This document shows, piece after piece, positions 1-8,429 of a DNA stretch of 64,000 bases (position 1 is the stretch's first letter; every line of letters starts with the position of its first letter). The notes under the pieces were generated by a model. The model was not told the DNA's origin, ran no database searches, and worked only from the letters and a program-made list of their open reading frames with translations. The position numbers were made by a program, and so were the translations under genes. Origin of the DNA: Marinobacterium_E sp035458585 (GTDB lineage Bacteria > Pseudomonadota > Gammaproteobacteria > Pseudomonadales > Balneatricaceae); contig DATHZN010000087.1 in NCBI GenBank assembly GCA_035458585.1, forward strand, positions 19,139 through 83,138. The letters run 5' to 3'.

Positions 1-47
1 AATCGCGTTTTTACTGATATATGCGAGGTGGTAGAGATTTTCCACGC

Positions 48-1370
48 CTATCCCCCTTTTTGTTGAGCAATAAAGTCGGCGACCCCGGTCTCATCCAAAG
101 GCCGCGAGAACAGATATCCCTGAACGTAACGTGCACCGAGATTCTTGACCTGCTTCAGCTGACTATCTGTTTCTACCCCTTCGAGTATAGGCTCTAGATT
201 GAATGCGTCAGCGATACTGAGCACAGCACTGATCATTCGGGTGCTTCTTTGATGGGCTGCTGCGTCAGACGAATCCAGGTTTGTGATAAAGGACTGGTCC
301 AGTTTCAGGTAGTCCAGTGGTAAGCGGTTCAACTGTGTAAGAGAGGAGTAGCCCGTGCCAAAATCATCGAGTGATATTTTGCATCCCATCAGCCGGATCT
401 CCTCCAGTGCAGCGAGCATATTCTCCACCATCGCCGATGTTTCGGTGATCTCAATCTTGATCAGGCTCGGATCGAGTCCGGTCTCTTCAAGAGCCTGACG
501 TATGGCATTGATGACGAGCTTGGGCTGCCCAAATTGTACCGGACTGACATTGATGCTCACTCCGACTCTCCGACCATCACGTCCAGCAGGCCAGGTAGAA
601 CAGGCAAGAATCGCTCGGCGCAATATCCACATTCCGAGCAGGTCCATCAGCTCAGCTTGCTCGGCCATCAGTATAAATTGACTCGGCGGCACCAGACCTT
701 TGGATGGATGCTGCCAGCGCACCAGTGCCTCCATCGCCATTGCAGCTCCAGTTTCCGTGTCCACTATGGGTTGGTAGACCAGCATAAATTCATCGTTGGA
801 GAGCGCGCGGTGCAGATCAAAGTGACGATTGGCCATCGATAGGCGTAAGTCGTTCTCGAGATGGTGTGCCTGACGTGACTCCTCCTCCATTTCCGCTTGA
901 AATATAGACGATTTCAATCCTGCATGTTCAGCATGGTGCAGTGCTAATTCTGAGGCATAGAGAAGCCGCGATGGATCAGAATTACAGCGGCTACTGGTCG
1001 CGATCCCGGTTCGAATCGCCAGCACAATAACCTCTCCCCGCACAGCAAGCGGGCGCTGGGTAAAATCCTCTAGCTGCTCCAGCACCGAATCAACGGCATC
1101 GTCTGATCCAAATACCAAGCAGAAGTGGTCTCCATGAGTTCGGCTAATTAGTTTGGCGTCCGGGAAAAGTTTGATTAGCCGTTTGGCGGTCATACTGATC
1201 ACTTTATCGCCCAGTTCAGTACCGAACGAGTTATTGACGCGTCCAAAACGAGATATCTTCAACGATATCGCCGCCAAACCCGAGCTGCCTCTCTCCTGCG
1301 AATGCAAAAACTCCTGCAGTGCATGGCGGTTCGGTAGGCTGGTTAATGGGTCTTGTTGGGGTTCAATCAT
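48..1370 (-). CDS. GGDEF(degenerate)-EAL protein, likely c-di-GMP phosphodiesterase
   Basis: A 440-aa soluble protein with no signal peptide or membrane segment. Residues about 8-165 form a GGDEF fold whose signature is HGDHF (79-83) instead of GG[DE]EF, so cyclase activity is unlikely. Residues about 185-435 form an EAL domain that keeps the expected catalytic and metal residues: MEALVRW, INVSP, EITET, DDFGTGYSSL, LKLDQSFI, EGVET and QGYLFSRP. From the family I infer hydrolysis of c-di-GMP to pGpG, with the GGDEF half acting as a sensory or regulatory module. It has no operon partner in the window; only 47 bp follow its stop codon before the window edge. The ATG at 1368-1370 is the only good start. 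Confidence 0.9.
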   Translation of the reverse strand: MIEPQQDPLTSLPNRHALQEFLHSQERGSSGLAAISLKISRFGRVNNSFGTELGDKVISMTAKRLIKLFPDAKLISRTHGDHFCLVFGSDDAVDSVLEQLEDFTQRPLAVRGEVIVLAIRTGIATSSRCNSDPSRLLYASELALHHAEHAGLKSSIFQAEMEEESRQAHHLENDLRLSMANRHFDLHRALSNDEFMLVYQPIVDTETGAAMAMEALVRWQHPSKGLVPPSQFILMAEQAELMDLLGMWILRRAILACSTWPAGRDGRRVGVSINVSPVQFGQPKLVINAIRQALEETGLDPSLIKIEITETSAMVENMLAALEEIRLMGCKISLDDFGTGYSSLTQLNRLPLDYLKLDQSFITNLDSSDAAAHQRSTRMISAVLSIADAFNLEPILEGVETDSQLKQVKNLGARYVQGYLFSRPLDETGVADFIAQQKGG

Positions 1371-1478
1371 TTCGCGATGCTCTTTTTTAACACGTGCCGG
1401 CTAAGCTGGGTCGAGGCCCATTAAGTCTGATTTGATACAGCATGGATAGAGAATTTTGCCATGTGAAATCAATCGCTT

Positions 1479-1494
1479 ATGTCAAAAGTGACAT
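1479..1494. other. Perfect inverted repeat in the 1371-1675 intergenic region
   Basis: ATGTCA-AAAG-TGACAT has 6-bp arms and a 4-bp spacer. It lies between two divergently transcribed genes (EAL protein to the left, Sel1 lipoprotein to the right), where an operator would be expected. No regulator can be assigned. I saw nothing else convincing in this 305-bp gap. Confidence 0.3.
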
Positions 1495-1675
1495 CTGTGC
1501 ATTTAATTTAGGGGCGAGCGAGCTTTATATTTGATCAGTCAACTTAATCTCCACAGAGTGATTGATTAGAGCTCAGAGTAGCGCCGCTAATTCTCAACGC
1601 TTGTCTAAACTTCTTACTAAACGGCGCAAGCTTGCAACGGCTTGCTAATCATTGGATAGACAAGAGGTCGGATAG

Positions 1676-2500
1676 ATGCCTGCTGCAAACAGAGTCATTC
1701 ACAGAATCCTCATACTTACCCTGTCACTGAGCCTCTTCGGGTGTAAACAAGTTGCGCTGATCACAGCCAGCGACTCCACGCGTGAACTCTCGTTAGCCGC
1801 AGATCAAGGAGATGCCAGGGCCGCCTACGCGGTTGGTATGCGTTACACCCAGGGTCTGGGAGAGTCCCAGGATTATGCCCTGGGCTTGGACTACTTTAAG
1901 ACTGCAGCCGAGCTCGGCATGAGGGAAGCTCAGTATATGCTGGGTATGGGATATTATCTTGGTAGAGGGGTAGCGGTTGACTACACCCAAGCGCGTCTTT
2001 GGTTAAGCGCTGCGGCTGATCAGGGTGAGGTATCTGCGATGCGCAGTCTCGGTGAGATCTATTTTAACGGATACGGCACAGCAAGGGCACCAATAAAAGG
2101 GATCTACTGGAGTTTGCGAGCTGCAGAGCTTGGTGATGCGCAGGCGCAGTATCTTACAGGTGTTGCCTATCTAACGGGGTTAGGCAGTAATCAATCCCAG
2201 ATAGAGGGTGTCGAGTGGCTTGCACGTGCCAGCCAGAACGGTGATCAGCGAGCCGACAACCTGTTGCAGACGCTCAATCTTAAACGCCGCGGTGCGAGTA
2301 GTGCGCCCAAGCGGCCCCTGAGCTTCCATCAAACTCGGTATATACAGTTGCGCCTGACAGAGTTGGGTCAGAATCCGGGTGCTATCGATGGTCTCTGGGG
2401 AGATGCGACAAAGCACGCCATCAGGTCCCAGTTCGATACCCTGTTGAGTCCTGAGCAGGCGTTTACACGACTCATGCAGCTCACCGAGAAATTCCGATAG
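1676..2500 (+). CDS. Sel1-repeat lipoprotein with C-terminal peptidoglycan-binding-like domain
   Basis: 274 aa. The N-terminus is a type II signal peptide with lipobox LFGC, giving a lipidated Cys23. Four Sel1-like (TPR-related) repeats follow between about residues 38 and 190, each starting with an AA(D/E)xG motif (AADQGDARAAY, AAELGMREAQY, AADQGEVSAMR, AAELGDAQAQY). The C-terminal segment (about 215-262) resembles the PG_binding_1 fold (RLTELGQNPGAIDGLWG). Sel1 proteins are usually protein-protein adaptors. The lipobox and PG-binding module suggest a role at the outer membrane/cell-wall interface, but the partner is unknown. An AGAGG sits 8 nt before the ATG. It is followed by an ABC1 kinase about 95 bp away on the same strand. 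Confidence 0.85.
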   Translation: MPAANRVIHRILILTLSLSLFGCKQVALITASDSTRELSLAADQGDARAAYAVGMRYTQGLGESQDYALGLDYFKTAAELGMREAQYMLGMGYYLGRGVAVDYTQARLWLSAAADQGEVSAMRSLGEIYFNGYGTARAPIKGIYWSLRAAELGDAQAQYLTGVAYLTGLGSNQSQIEGVEWLARASQNGDQRADNLLQTLNLKRRGASSAPKRPLSFHQTRYIQLRLTELGQNPGAIDGLWGDATKHAIRSQFDTLLSPEQAFTRLMQLTEKFR

Positions 2501-2595
2501 TTGTGGCTCGAGAGCCAACCCAAGCGCTATGTGAACCGGTGTTTAACTTCAGTAAAAGATAGGTCTGAGCACCGCAACACTGCGTATAGCGCGAC

Positions 2596-3924
2596 ATGAC
2601 AACAGAAAACAACTTACGCGCGGCGCGCGTACCTAAAAGCCGAACCTCTAGGTTACTTAAATTGGGCAGCCTTGCTGGCCGCGTGGCCGGTAATGTCGTT
2701 GCTGAGGGCTCTAAACGTTGGGTGAAGGGTGAGAACCCGCCGCTCAACGAGTTGCTGCTGACGCAGAAGAATCTCACTCAAGTAGCCGATAAGCTAGCGC
2801 GTATGCGAGGCGCAGCCATGAAGATGGGGCAACTGCTCTCTATGGATGCGGGCACGTTGTTGCCAGCTGAACTTGCAGCCGTACTCGCGCGATTGCAAGC
2901 TCAGGGTATGGTGATGCCAAAAACACAGCTACTGGATACCCTAGAGCGCAACCTCGGCGACAACTGGATGGATCGGTTTAGCTACTTCTCGTTTGAACCG
3001 GTCGCGGCCGCTTCGATTGGGCAGGTTCATCGAGCCCGCCTCGATAGCGGTGAGGATCTGGCAATCAAAATACAGTTCCCGGGCGTGGCACAGAGTATTG
3101 ACAGTGATATCGATAATGTTGTCTCTCTACTGCGTCTGAGTGGTCTCATCCCCCGATCACTTGACCTGAGCGACCTTATCAACGAAGCGCGCCGACAGTT
3201 GCATTTGGAGGCCGATTACCTTGCAGAGGCAGAGCATTTGCGCAGCTACGCTCATTCACTTGAGGGCTTTTGCCAAGCCGATCAGGTGGTCATGCCGCAG
3301 TGTTACTCGCAACTGACGAGCGCTGAGATTCTGACGATGAGCTTTGTTGAGGGGCAGTCGCTCGAAAGCTGGCTATCACAACATCCAGAGGACGCCGATC
3401 GTTTACTGGCTCAGTTGTTGGAGCTCTTTTTCACCGAATTACTGCAATTTAACCTGATGCAGACCGACCCAAATCCGGCCAACTTTCAGGTGCAAGTAGA
3501 GACAGGCAAGCTGGTGCTACTGGATTTCGGTGCAGTGCGCCGCTTTGATCCGGAATTCGTCGGGCGTTATAAACAGGCGATCGATATGGCAAGGTCTCAG
3601 TCTCGTGAGGGATTGCAGCAGGCACTGGAGGTGTTGGGCTTTTTTGCGAAGGGTGCGGACGTAGCGAATCGTGAAGTGGTCTTGGATATCTTTATGCTCG
3701 CGGCTGAGCCACTGCGGGCAGAGGGAGCTTATGACTTCGGTCACTCTGATCTTGCGCGTCGGATACAGCAGCGCGGCATGTCCGTCAGTCGCGATCCCAA
3801 TGCTTGGCATACGCCCCCCGCAGACGTCCTCTTTCTGCACCGAAAAATGGCGGGTATGTATTTGCTGGCGGCAAAGTATGGTGCAAAGGTCGACGTCAAC
3901 TCTATCTATCGTCGATACGGATAA
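2596..3924 (+). CDS. ABC1/AarF (UbiB-like) atypical kinase family protein
   Basis: 442 aa. Hallmarks of the ABC1 atypical kinase family are visible: the KxGQ motif as KMGQ (76-79), the alanine-rich nucleotide loop AAASIGQVHRA (about 137-147), the catalytic loop QTDPNPAN (about 289) and the metal-binding DFG (about 310). The catalytic loop departs from the usual HxDPHPGN. The protein lacks the C-terminal transmembrane helices of E. coli UbiB and is about 100 aa shorter, so it is probably an extra ABC1 paralogue rather than the ubiquinone-biosynthesis UbiB itself. ABC1 proteins act in lipid and quinone metabolism; the substrate here is unknown. The next gene starts 3 nt after the stop, implying co-expression with a small membrane protein. 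Confidence 0.85.
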   Translation: MTTENNLRAARVPKSRTSRLLKLGSLAGRVAGNVVAEGSKRWVKGENPPLNELLLTQKNLTQVADKLARMRGAAMKMGQLLSMDAGTLLPAELAAVLARLQAQGMVMPKTQLLDTLERNLGDNWMDRFSYFSFEPVAAASIGQVHRARLDSGEDLAIKIQFPGVAQSIDSDIDNVVSLLRLSGLIPRSLDLSDLINEARRQLHLEADYLAEAEHLRSYAHSLEGFCQADQVVMPQCYSQLTSAEILTMSFVEGQSLESWLSQHPEDADRLLAQLLELFFTELLQFNLMQTDPNPANFQVQVETGKLVLLDFGAVRRFDPEFVGRYKQAIDMARSQSREGLQQALEVLGFFAKGADVANREVVLDIFMLAAEPLRAEGAYDFGHSDLARRIQQRGMSVSRDPNAWHTPPADVLFLHRKMAGMYLLAAKYGAKVDVNSIYRRYG

Positions 3925-3927
3925 TGT

Positions 3928-4131
3928 ATGTTTGAGGCGTATGCGCATGGATTCGGGTTGCTGACTGCTGTGTCAGCGTTGATCGGTTTTGCACTAGTCA
4001 GGTCTAGGGCACGCTCGAGCGGTGACAGTGAACTTTGGAAACGCCGCGAAAGGTTAGTGCGCAGTTACATGTGGGGAGCGATAGTGGTTTATCTGCTGTT
4101 ACTAACCGTCGCTAAGATCTCTAACAGCTAG
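3928..4131 (+). CDS. Small membrane protein downstream of the ABC1 kinase
   Basis: 67 aa with two predicted transmembrane stretches: residues about 8-24 (GLLTAVSALIGFALV) and about 48-63 (YMWGAIVVYLLLLTVA). A basic, charged linker (RSRARSSGD...KRRERLVR) joins them, so a hairpin topology with a cytoplasmic loop is likely. I do not recognise the family. Its ATG lies 3 nt after the ABC1 stop codon, with translational coupling likely. Because the ABC1 protein lacks the membrane helices of UbiB, this small protein could be its membrane anchor; that is inference only. Confidence 0.6.
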   Translation: MFEAYAHGFGLLTAVSALIGFALVRSRARSSGDSELWKRRERLVRSYMWGAIVVYLLLLTVAKISNS

Positions 4132-4136
4132 GGTAA

Positions 4137-4168
4137 TGTATAGAGATAGCGTGCAGAGCTACTATACA
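4137..4168. other. Imperfect hairpin between convergent genes
   Basis: TGTATAG...TAGC pairs with GCTA...CTATACA around a short loop, just after the small membrane gene and before the 3' end of the convergent DCC-family gene. It could end transcription but lacks a T-tract on either strand. Confidence 0.3.
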
Positions 4169-4203
4169 GAGAATTAAACCGGTGTCGGGTTGCAGCAACC
4201 GCT

Positions 4204-4569
4204 TCAGGGAAGCGCACAACCCGATTTGCAGCGCCGAGCGTATCGCCAGTTAGCGAAGCGGTAGTAGGCCCAATTAATTGGGCGAGCGGTGCGCGTTAGT
4301 TTAATCAGACTCCCGAGCCAGCGATAACCTGGCAGATGCTTCCAGATTGTGAGAAAGGCATAGACGCCTATCTGCAAATTTCCGGCCTCATCCCGAGCGT
4401 GAATCAAGCGCATAGTCTCGGCGAAGCTGAGTCCCTCAGTTTCGAGTCGCTCTTTAGCTTGAGTGATATCAACCCAGTCAATCGCGTTCGCTCTGTCGAT
4501 ACGAATGTAGTGGTCGATCTCTTTGCGGCACAGCGGACAGCCGCCGTCGTAGAACAGTATTGGTTTCAT
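4204..4569 (-). CDS. DCC-family (DUF393) thiol-disulfide oxidoreductase-like protein
   Basis: 121 aa, the usual length of the family. The N-terminus carries the defining motif YDGGCPLCRKE (D-G-x-C-x-x-C), a thioredoxin-like CxxC. The central WVDITQ and the later HARDEAG...GVYAFLTIW match the family pattern. It is named a predicted thiol-disulfide oxidoreductase, but substrates are generally unknown. There is no signal peptide, so it acts in the cytoplasm or at its membrane face. The C-terminus ends in RRCKSGCALP, adding two more cysteines. It is transcribed in the same direction as the glycine-rich secreted protein upstream (stop at 4624), but 54 bp apart, so an operon is possible and not certain. 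Confidence 0.85.
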   Translation of the reverse strand: MKPILFYDGGCPLCRKEIDHYIRIDRANAIDWVDITQAKERLETEGLSFAETMRLIHARDEAGNLQIGVYAFLTIWKHLPGYRWLGSLIKLTRTARPINWAYYRFANWRYARRCKSGCALP

Positions 4570-4623
4570 AGCGCTGACTTACGTGCGCACAACGGATTTG
4601 GATGTGCGATGATGTGTGCTGGC

Positions 4624-5379
4624 TTAAGAGTCTGAAGCCTCGCCAGATTCAAATTGATCGATCAGATCTTGATTGATATCCACGTTTTCGTAGTCCAGTC
4701 CAAGAAGTTCATTCACCTCCTTGACCACCTCCAGGGACAGAGGTTTGTTGGCTGCCAAGCTCAATAGCCGAACTTCCTCGTAAGCTTGATCGATGGCTGT
4801 TGTTTCGTAAGTCGTCTGAACGTCTTCGATGAGGCTCAGTATATTCTCAACCGTACGATCTGGGTCTGTCTCGTCAAACTCCACATCATACTTGGCGGCA
4901 AGTGCTTCGAGTGTTTCAAGGTTACTTCTACTCTCCGGGTCCCCAAATTGCAGGCCTGCCAGTTGATCTTGATCGTCAGTCGTCTCCTGATAATTGATAG
5001 CGAGCTGGACTTGCTCTTCATATGCCGCGATCAGACCAACCCGTGAGTTATCTGATGCATGTAGTCGAGCGTTGGCAGAGGCATGTGCCGCATTTAGTGC
5101 GCCAAGTTTGGAAGCAATTGAACCACGATTGTTTCCCAGCCCTTTGTCCTTGCCGTTACGCCAGGAGTCCCCACCTTTGGCATCTGAGCTGGCAACTGAA
5201 CCGCCCTTTCCCGATTTGCCGTTTCCACCACCGTTTCCACCACCAGTGCCACCACCGTTTCCACCTTTAGCATAGGCAGAAGCGCCCAAGTCTATTGACG
5301 TTGTTACTTCAAGTGCTGCTGGACTAAAGATCATCGCGGCGGCCATAACAACGCTGAGAGTGAGCTTTTTGAACTCCAT
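4624..5379 (-). CDS. Secreted glycine-rich protein of unknown function
   Basis: 251 aa. A Sec signal peptide is evident: MEFKKLTLSVV, a hydrophobic core, and a likely cleavage after ASAYA near residue 37. A low-complexity Gly/Asn/Lys/Ser segment follows (about 38-62, GGNGGGTGGGNGGG) and then a charged GKDKGLGNN stretch. The remainder (about 85-251) is acidic and predicted helical, with a repeated pattern of LGALNAAHAS..., LETLEALAAKYDV and LLGLDYENVDINQDL. The acidic C-terminal half and the glycine linker suggest an exported or cell-surface protein, possibly calcium-binding. I do not recognise a named family. Isolated transcription unit, read away from the Lrp regulator upstream. Confidence 0.6.
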   Translation of the reverse strand: MEFKKLTLSVVMAAAMIFSPAALEVTTSIDLGASAYAKGGNGGGTGGGNGGGNGKSGKGGSVASSDAKGGDSWRNGKDKGLGNNRGSIASKLGALNAAHASANARLHASDNSRVGLIAAYEEQVQLAINYQETTDDQDQLAGLQFGDPESRSNLETLEALAAKYDVEFDETDPDRTVENILSLIEDVQTTYETTAIDQAYEEVRLLSLAANKPLSLEVVKEVNELLGLDYENVDINQDLIDQFESGEASDS

Positions 5380-5485
5380 GGTGAATCCTGTACTTAAGTA
5401 AGTGTCTAGAAAGCTTAGCAGGCTCCGGAAAATGCGAATTGAAATGTGTTCACTGAGAGTTTAACTGGGTGACAGATGTAGCACA

Positions 5486-5944
5486 CTAGAGTATTGGGAG
5501 GGCGGTTTTGGTAACAACTTGGCGCATCACGAAGCTGGAGTGAACGCCGCTAACGCCCTCAATTCGGGTTATCTTGTCGAGTAGCAGGCGCTGATAGTCG
5601 TCCATGTCGTTCACGATCACCTTGAGCTGATAATCGGCGTCTTGGCCGGTGATCAACAGACACTCGAGAACTTCAGGGAGATCGCCGACGATACGGTCAA
5701 AGTTGGCAAAACGCTCGGGTGTGTGGCGGTCCATTGAGATGAGTATGATCGCCATTAGTTTGTAACCGAGTTTGCGCGCGTCAACAATGGCACGGTAATC
5801 GATTATCAGGCCCGACTCCTCAAGCGCCCGGACCCGGCGCAGACAGGGCGAGGGGGAGAGACCTACCCGGTCAGCCAGCTCCTGATTTGAGATGCGACCA
5901 TCCTGTTGAAGAATTTCAAGAATCTGCCGGTCATATCGATCCAT
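5486..5944 (-). CDS. Lrp/AsnC-family transcriptional regulator
   Basis: 152 aa, the normal length. Residues 1-60 are a winged helix-turn-helix (DRQILEILQQDGRISNQELADRVGLSPSPCLRRVRALEESGLI), closely matching Lrp. Residues about 65-145 are the AsnC/RAM ligand-binding domain, including the conserved TGQDADYQLKVIVNDMDDY and GVSGVHSSFVMR segments. It starts at an ATG with an AGGAGG Shine-Dalgarno 6-7 nt upstream. It is divergent from leuA across a 168-bp AT-rich intergenic region. Regulation of leuA and of itself in response to an amino acid is a natural inference, but the ligand cannot be read from sequence. Confidence 0.93.
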   Translation of the reverse strand: MDRYDRQILEILQQDGRISNQELADRVGLSPSPCLRRVRALEESGLIIDYRAIVDARKLGYKLMAIILISMDRHTPERFANFDRIVGDLPEVLECLLITGQDADYQLKVIVNDMDDYQRLLLDKITRIEGVSGVHSSFVMRQVVTKTALPIL

Positions 5945-6112
5945 AGCACCTCCTTAAGTGGTTGGGTTGAAATATTATGCCAATATACTTAAATATATAG
6001 CAATAAATAAACATTTCTTTGGCGTTTTAACGCAAACTTCGCAATCATCTTTCACACGACAAGAGTAGAATGTGAATTCTGATCACGAATCTGGCTTTTA
6101 CCGAGGCAAAGT
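5945..6112. promoter_or_regulatory. Divergent promoter region between the Lrp-family regulator and leuA
   Basis: 168 bp, strikingly AT-rich in the half nearest the regulator gene (about 5970-6020, rich in AATAT and TTAAATATATA). That is the composition favoured by Lrp-family proteins. A GCGTTTTAACGC inverted repeat lies near 6022-6033. I found no leader peptide with a leucine run and no attenuator hairpin with a T-tract before leuA. A GAGG lies 6 nt before the leuA ATG. Confidence 0.45.
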
Positions 6113-7774
6113 ATGTTTAACCACACCCGTTACCGTCCTGCTCCGCAGATCAATATTCCCGATCGCACCTGGCCGAGCAAACAGATCACCAAGGCACCGA
6201 TCTGGGCCTCTGTTGACTTGCGTGATGGCAACCAGGCACTTCTCGAACCCATGAGCGTGCATCAGAAGCAGCGTCTGTGGCAGTTGCTGGTTAAATTGGG
6301 CCTCAAACAGATAGAGGTGGGATTTCCTTCTGCTAGCCAGCCAGACTACGACTTTATCCGCTGGTTGATTGAGGAGAACCAGATACCGGACGACGTGACT
6401 GTTCAGGTACTTGTACAGGCACGTAAAGAGCTGATTGACCGCACGTATGAGTCTCTTAAGGGTGTGAAACGCGCGGTTGTGCATGTTTACAACTCAACCA
6501 GCACCGTCCAGCGAGAGCGCGTTTTTCGTCAGGATCGTGAGGGAATTAAAGCTATTGCAGTACAGGGTGCTAGGTGGGTCATGGAGGGTGCGGCGCAGCA
6601 CCCCGGTGTGGAGTGGATGTTCGAATACTCTCCTGAGAGCTTCACCAGCACTGAGATCGACTACGCTGTAGAGGTGTGTAATGCAGTGATGGATGTATGG
6701 CAGCCAACTGCAGATAAACCTTGCATATTGAACCTGCCTTCAACCGTGGAGGTGGCGACACCGAATGTTTTTGCAGACCAGATAGAGTACTTCTGCCGTC
6801 ATCTGAACAATCGTGAAGCGGCGATCGTATCCGTACATACTCATAACGATCGCGGCTGTGCAGTTGCTGCGGGTGAACTGGCACTGCTTGCCGGCGCTGA
6901 CCGTGTAGAAGGTACGCTGCTGGGAAATGGCGAGCGCACCGGCAACATGGATATCGTCACTATGGCGATGAACCTCTACAGTCAGGGTGTGGATCCAAAG
7001 TTGGATCTCTCTAACCCTGATGAGATCATCACCGTGTACACCGAGTGTACCCGTTTACCTGTACATCCCCGCCATCCATGGATTGGTGAGTTGGTCTACA
7101 CCGCTTTCTCGGGAAGCCATCAGGATGCGATTAAAAAGTGCCTGCACGTTCAGGGCGAAGATGAACACTGGCAGGTGGCTTACCTGCCAATTGATCCTCA
7201 GGATATCGGACGCGACTACCAGGCGGTTATCCGCGTGAACTCTCAGTCTGGCAAAGGCGGTATGGCCTTTGTTCTTGAACGTGATTTTGGTATTCACTTG
7301 CCGCGTTGGATGCAGACTGAGCTTGCGCCGGTGGTCCAGAAAGCGACAGAGGCAGCCGGCACGGAGCTGAGTAGTCAGGTTATTTTTGACTTGCTGAAGC
7401 AGAGCTTTATTGTCGATCAGTCGCCCATTAGTTTGAAAGGCTACCAGATTGAGCGCGATGGACACGAAATCGTTCATGCCAAACTGATCATTGACGGACA
7501 GGAAGTTGAGGTTAACGGTTCCGGTGAGGGTGTGGTAAGTGCCTTCCTTGATGCCTGGACGAAATACTCTGGACAGCAGGTTAACGTAATTGACTACTCT
7601 GAACACGCGGTGGGCGAGGGTACCTCTGCTGAAGCGGCTGCCTATTATTTGATCAACGTAGGGGGTGCGCGTGTGGGTGGCATGGCGCTGGATAATGATA
7701 GTCTCGGCGCTTCGTTGCGTGCACTGATCTCGGCGATCAACCGAGCCGAGTCGGAAGCGCGCGCTGCTGCGTAA
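6113..7774 (+). CDS. leuA: 2-isopropylmalate synthase (long form)
   Basis: 553 aa. It condenses acetyl-CoA with 2-ketoisovalerate in the first committed step of leucine synthesis. The N-terminal TIM barrel has the substrate/metal motif SVDLRDGNQAL (about 35-44) and the metal-binding HTHND (about 241). The C-terminal third contains the LeuA allosteric dimer domain (about 430-550, ending in GGARVGGMALDNDSLGASLRALISAINRA), the region of leucine feedback inhibition. Length and the N-terminal FNHTRYRPAP extension mark it as the type 2 form found in Pseudomonas and actinobacteria, not the 520-aa enteric type. A strong intrinsic terminator follows 30 bp after the stop. Confidence 0.97.
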   Translation: MFNHTRYRPAPQINIPDRTWPSKQITKAPIWASVDLRDGNQALLEPMSVHQKQRLWQLLVKLGLKQIEVGFPSASQPDYDFIRWLIEENQIPDDVTVQVLVQARKELIDRTYESLKGVKRAVVHVYNSTSTVQRERVFRQDREGIKAIAVQGARWVMEGAAQHPGVEWMFEYSPESFTSTEIDYAVEVCNAVMDVWQPTADKPCILNLPSTVEVATPNVFADQIEYFCRHLNNREAAIVSVHTHNDRGCAVAAGELALLAGADRVEGTLLGNGERTGNMDIVTMAMNLYSQGVDPKLDLSNPDEIITVYTECTRLPVHPRHPWIGELVYTAFSGSHQDAIKKCLHVQGEDEHWQVAYLPIDPQDIGRDYQAVIRVNSQSGKGGMAFVLERDFGIHLPRWMQTELAPVVQKATEAAGTELSSQVIFDLLKQSFIVDQSPISLKGYQIERDGHEIVHAKLIIDGQEVEVNGSGEGVVSAFLDAWTKYSGQQVNVIDYSEHAVGEGTSAEAAAYYLINVGGARVGGMALDNDSLGASLRALISAINRAESEARAAA

Positions 7775-7804
7775 ACCAACGAGATGAATCTTAGCTAGAC
7801 TTAG

Positions 7805-7833
7805 AAGCGCGACGGTTGTCGCGCTTTTTTTTT
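7805..7833 (+). terminator. Intrinsic terminator of leuA
   Basis: AAGCGCGAC-GGTT-GTCGCGCTT forms a perfect 9-bp stem with a 4-nt loop, running into nine consecutive T. It ends only 14 nt before the start codon of the sigma-factor gene, whose Shine-Dalgarno sequence directly follows the T-tract. Confidence 0.92.
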
Positions 7834-7847
7834 GGTGGAGATTTTGA

Positions 7848-8429
7848 ATGGCCGAGGTACTTTTGGATATCGCTGAACGACTTGAAGCACTGCGTCCCCG
7901 GCTGCTCGCGTTTGCGCGGTTGCAACTGGTGGATGAATCGCTGGCAGAGGATAGAGTGCAAGACGCCTTATTGGCGGCTTACGAGGCACGGGAGAACTTC
8001 AGTGGCGGATCAAAATTTGAAACCTGGGTATTCGCCATTCTGAAAAATAAGATTATTGATGAGATCCGGCGTCGCCAGCGCGAACTGACAACCCAGTTTG
8101 ATGCTGATCAGGTAGTTGAGGTGGATGCGATGTTTGATGAGCGGGCTCACTGGGTCAGCGGCAAACAACCTGAGCACTGGGTGCAGCCAGAGAGCTCCTA
8201 TTTAAATGAGCAGTTCTGGCAGGTGTTTGATGTGTGTGTGTTTCATCTACCGGAGGGAACTGCCCGAGTTTTTACGATGCGGGAACTTTTAGGCGTGGAG
8301 ACCAAAGAGATCTGCGACTCATTGGGGCTTAGCCAACAGAATGTTTGGGTGATGCTCCACCGGGCGCGGCTCAAAATTCGGGGTTGCTTGGAGCGAGGTT
8401 GGTTTGGGCGAGAGGCGTTGCCAAAATGA
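7848..8429 (+). CDS. ECF-like RNA polymerase sigma-70 family sigma factor
   Basis: 193 aa. Region 2 (about 10-80) includes LRPRLLAFARLQL, AEDRVQDALLAAYE and the -10-recognition stretch KFETWVFAILKNKIIDEIRRR. Region 4 (about 125-185) includes PEGTARVFTMRELLGVETKEICDSLGLSQQNVWVMLHRARLKIRGCL. The roughly 45-residue linker containing HWVQPESSY is longer than in most ECF factors; this resembles the group catalogued as TIGR02943, though I cannot confirm that by search. GGAG lies 7 nt before the ATG. Its stop overlaps the ATG of a zinc-finger partner (ATGA), a typical sigma/anti-sigma arrangement. The gene sits immediately behind the leuA terminator, so its own promoter is not apparent. Confidence 0.9.
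   Translation: MAEVLLDIAERLEALRPRLLAFARLQLVDESLAEDRVQDALLAAYEARENFSGGSKFETWVFAILKNKIIDEIRRRQRELTTQFDADQVVEVDAMFDERAHWVSGKQPEHWVQPESSYLNEQFWQVFDVCVFHLPEGTARVFTMRELLGVETKEICDSLGLSQQNVWVMLHRARLKIRGCLERGWFGREALPK

Noticed and set aside
4994..5275. Plus-strand frames rich in Pro
   Set aside because: They are the antisense of the Gly-rich repeat of the secreted protein.
6072..6112. Possible leu leader peptide
   Set aside because: No run of leucine codons and no attenuator T-tract hairpin before leuA.
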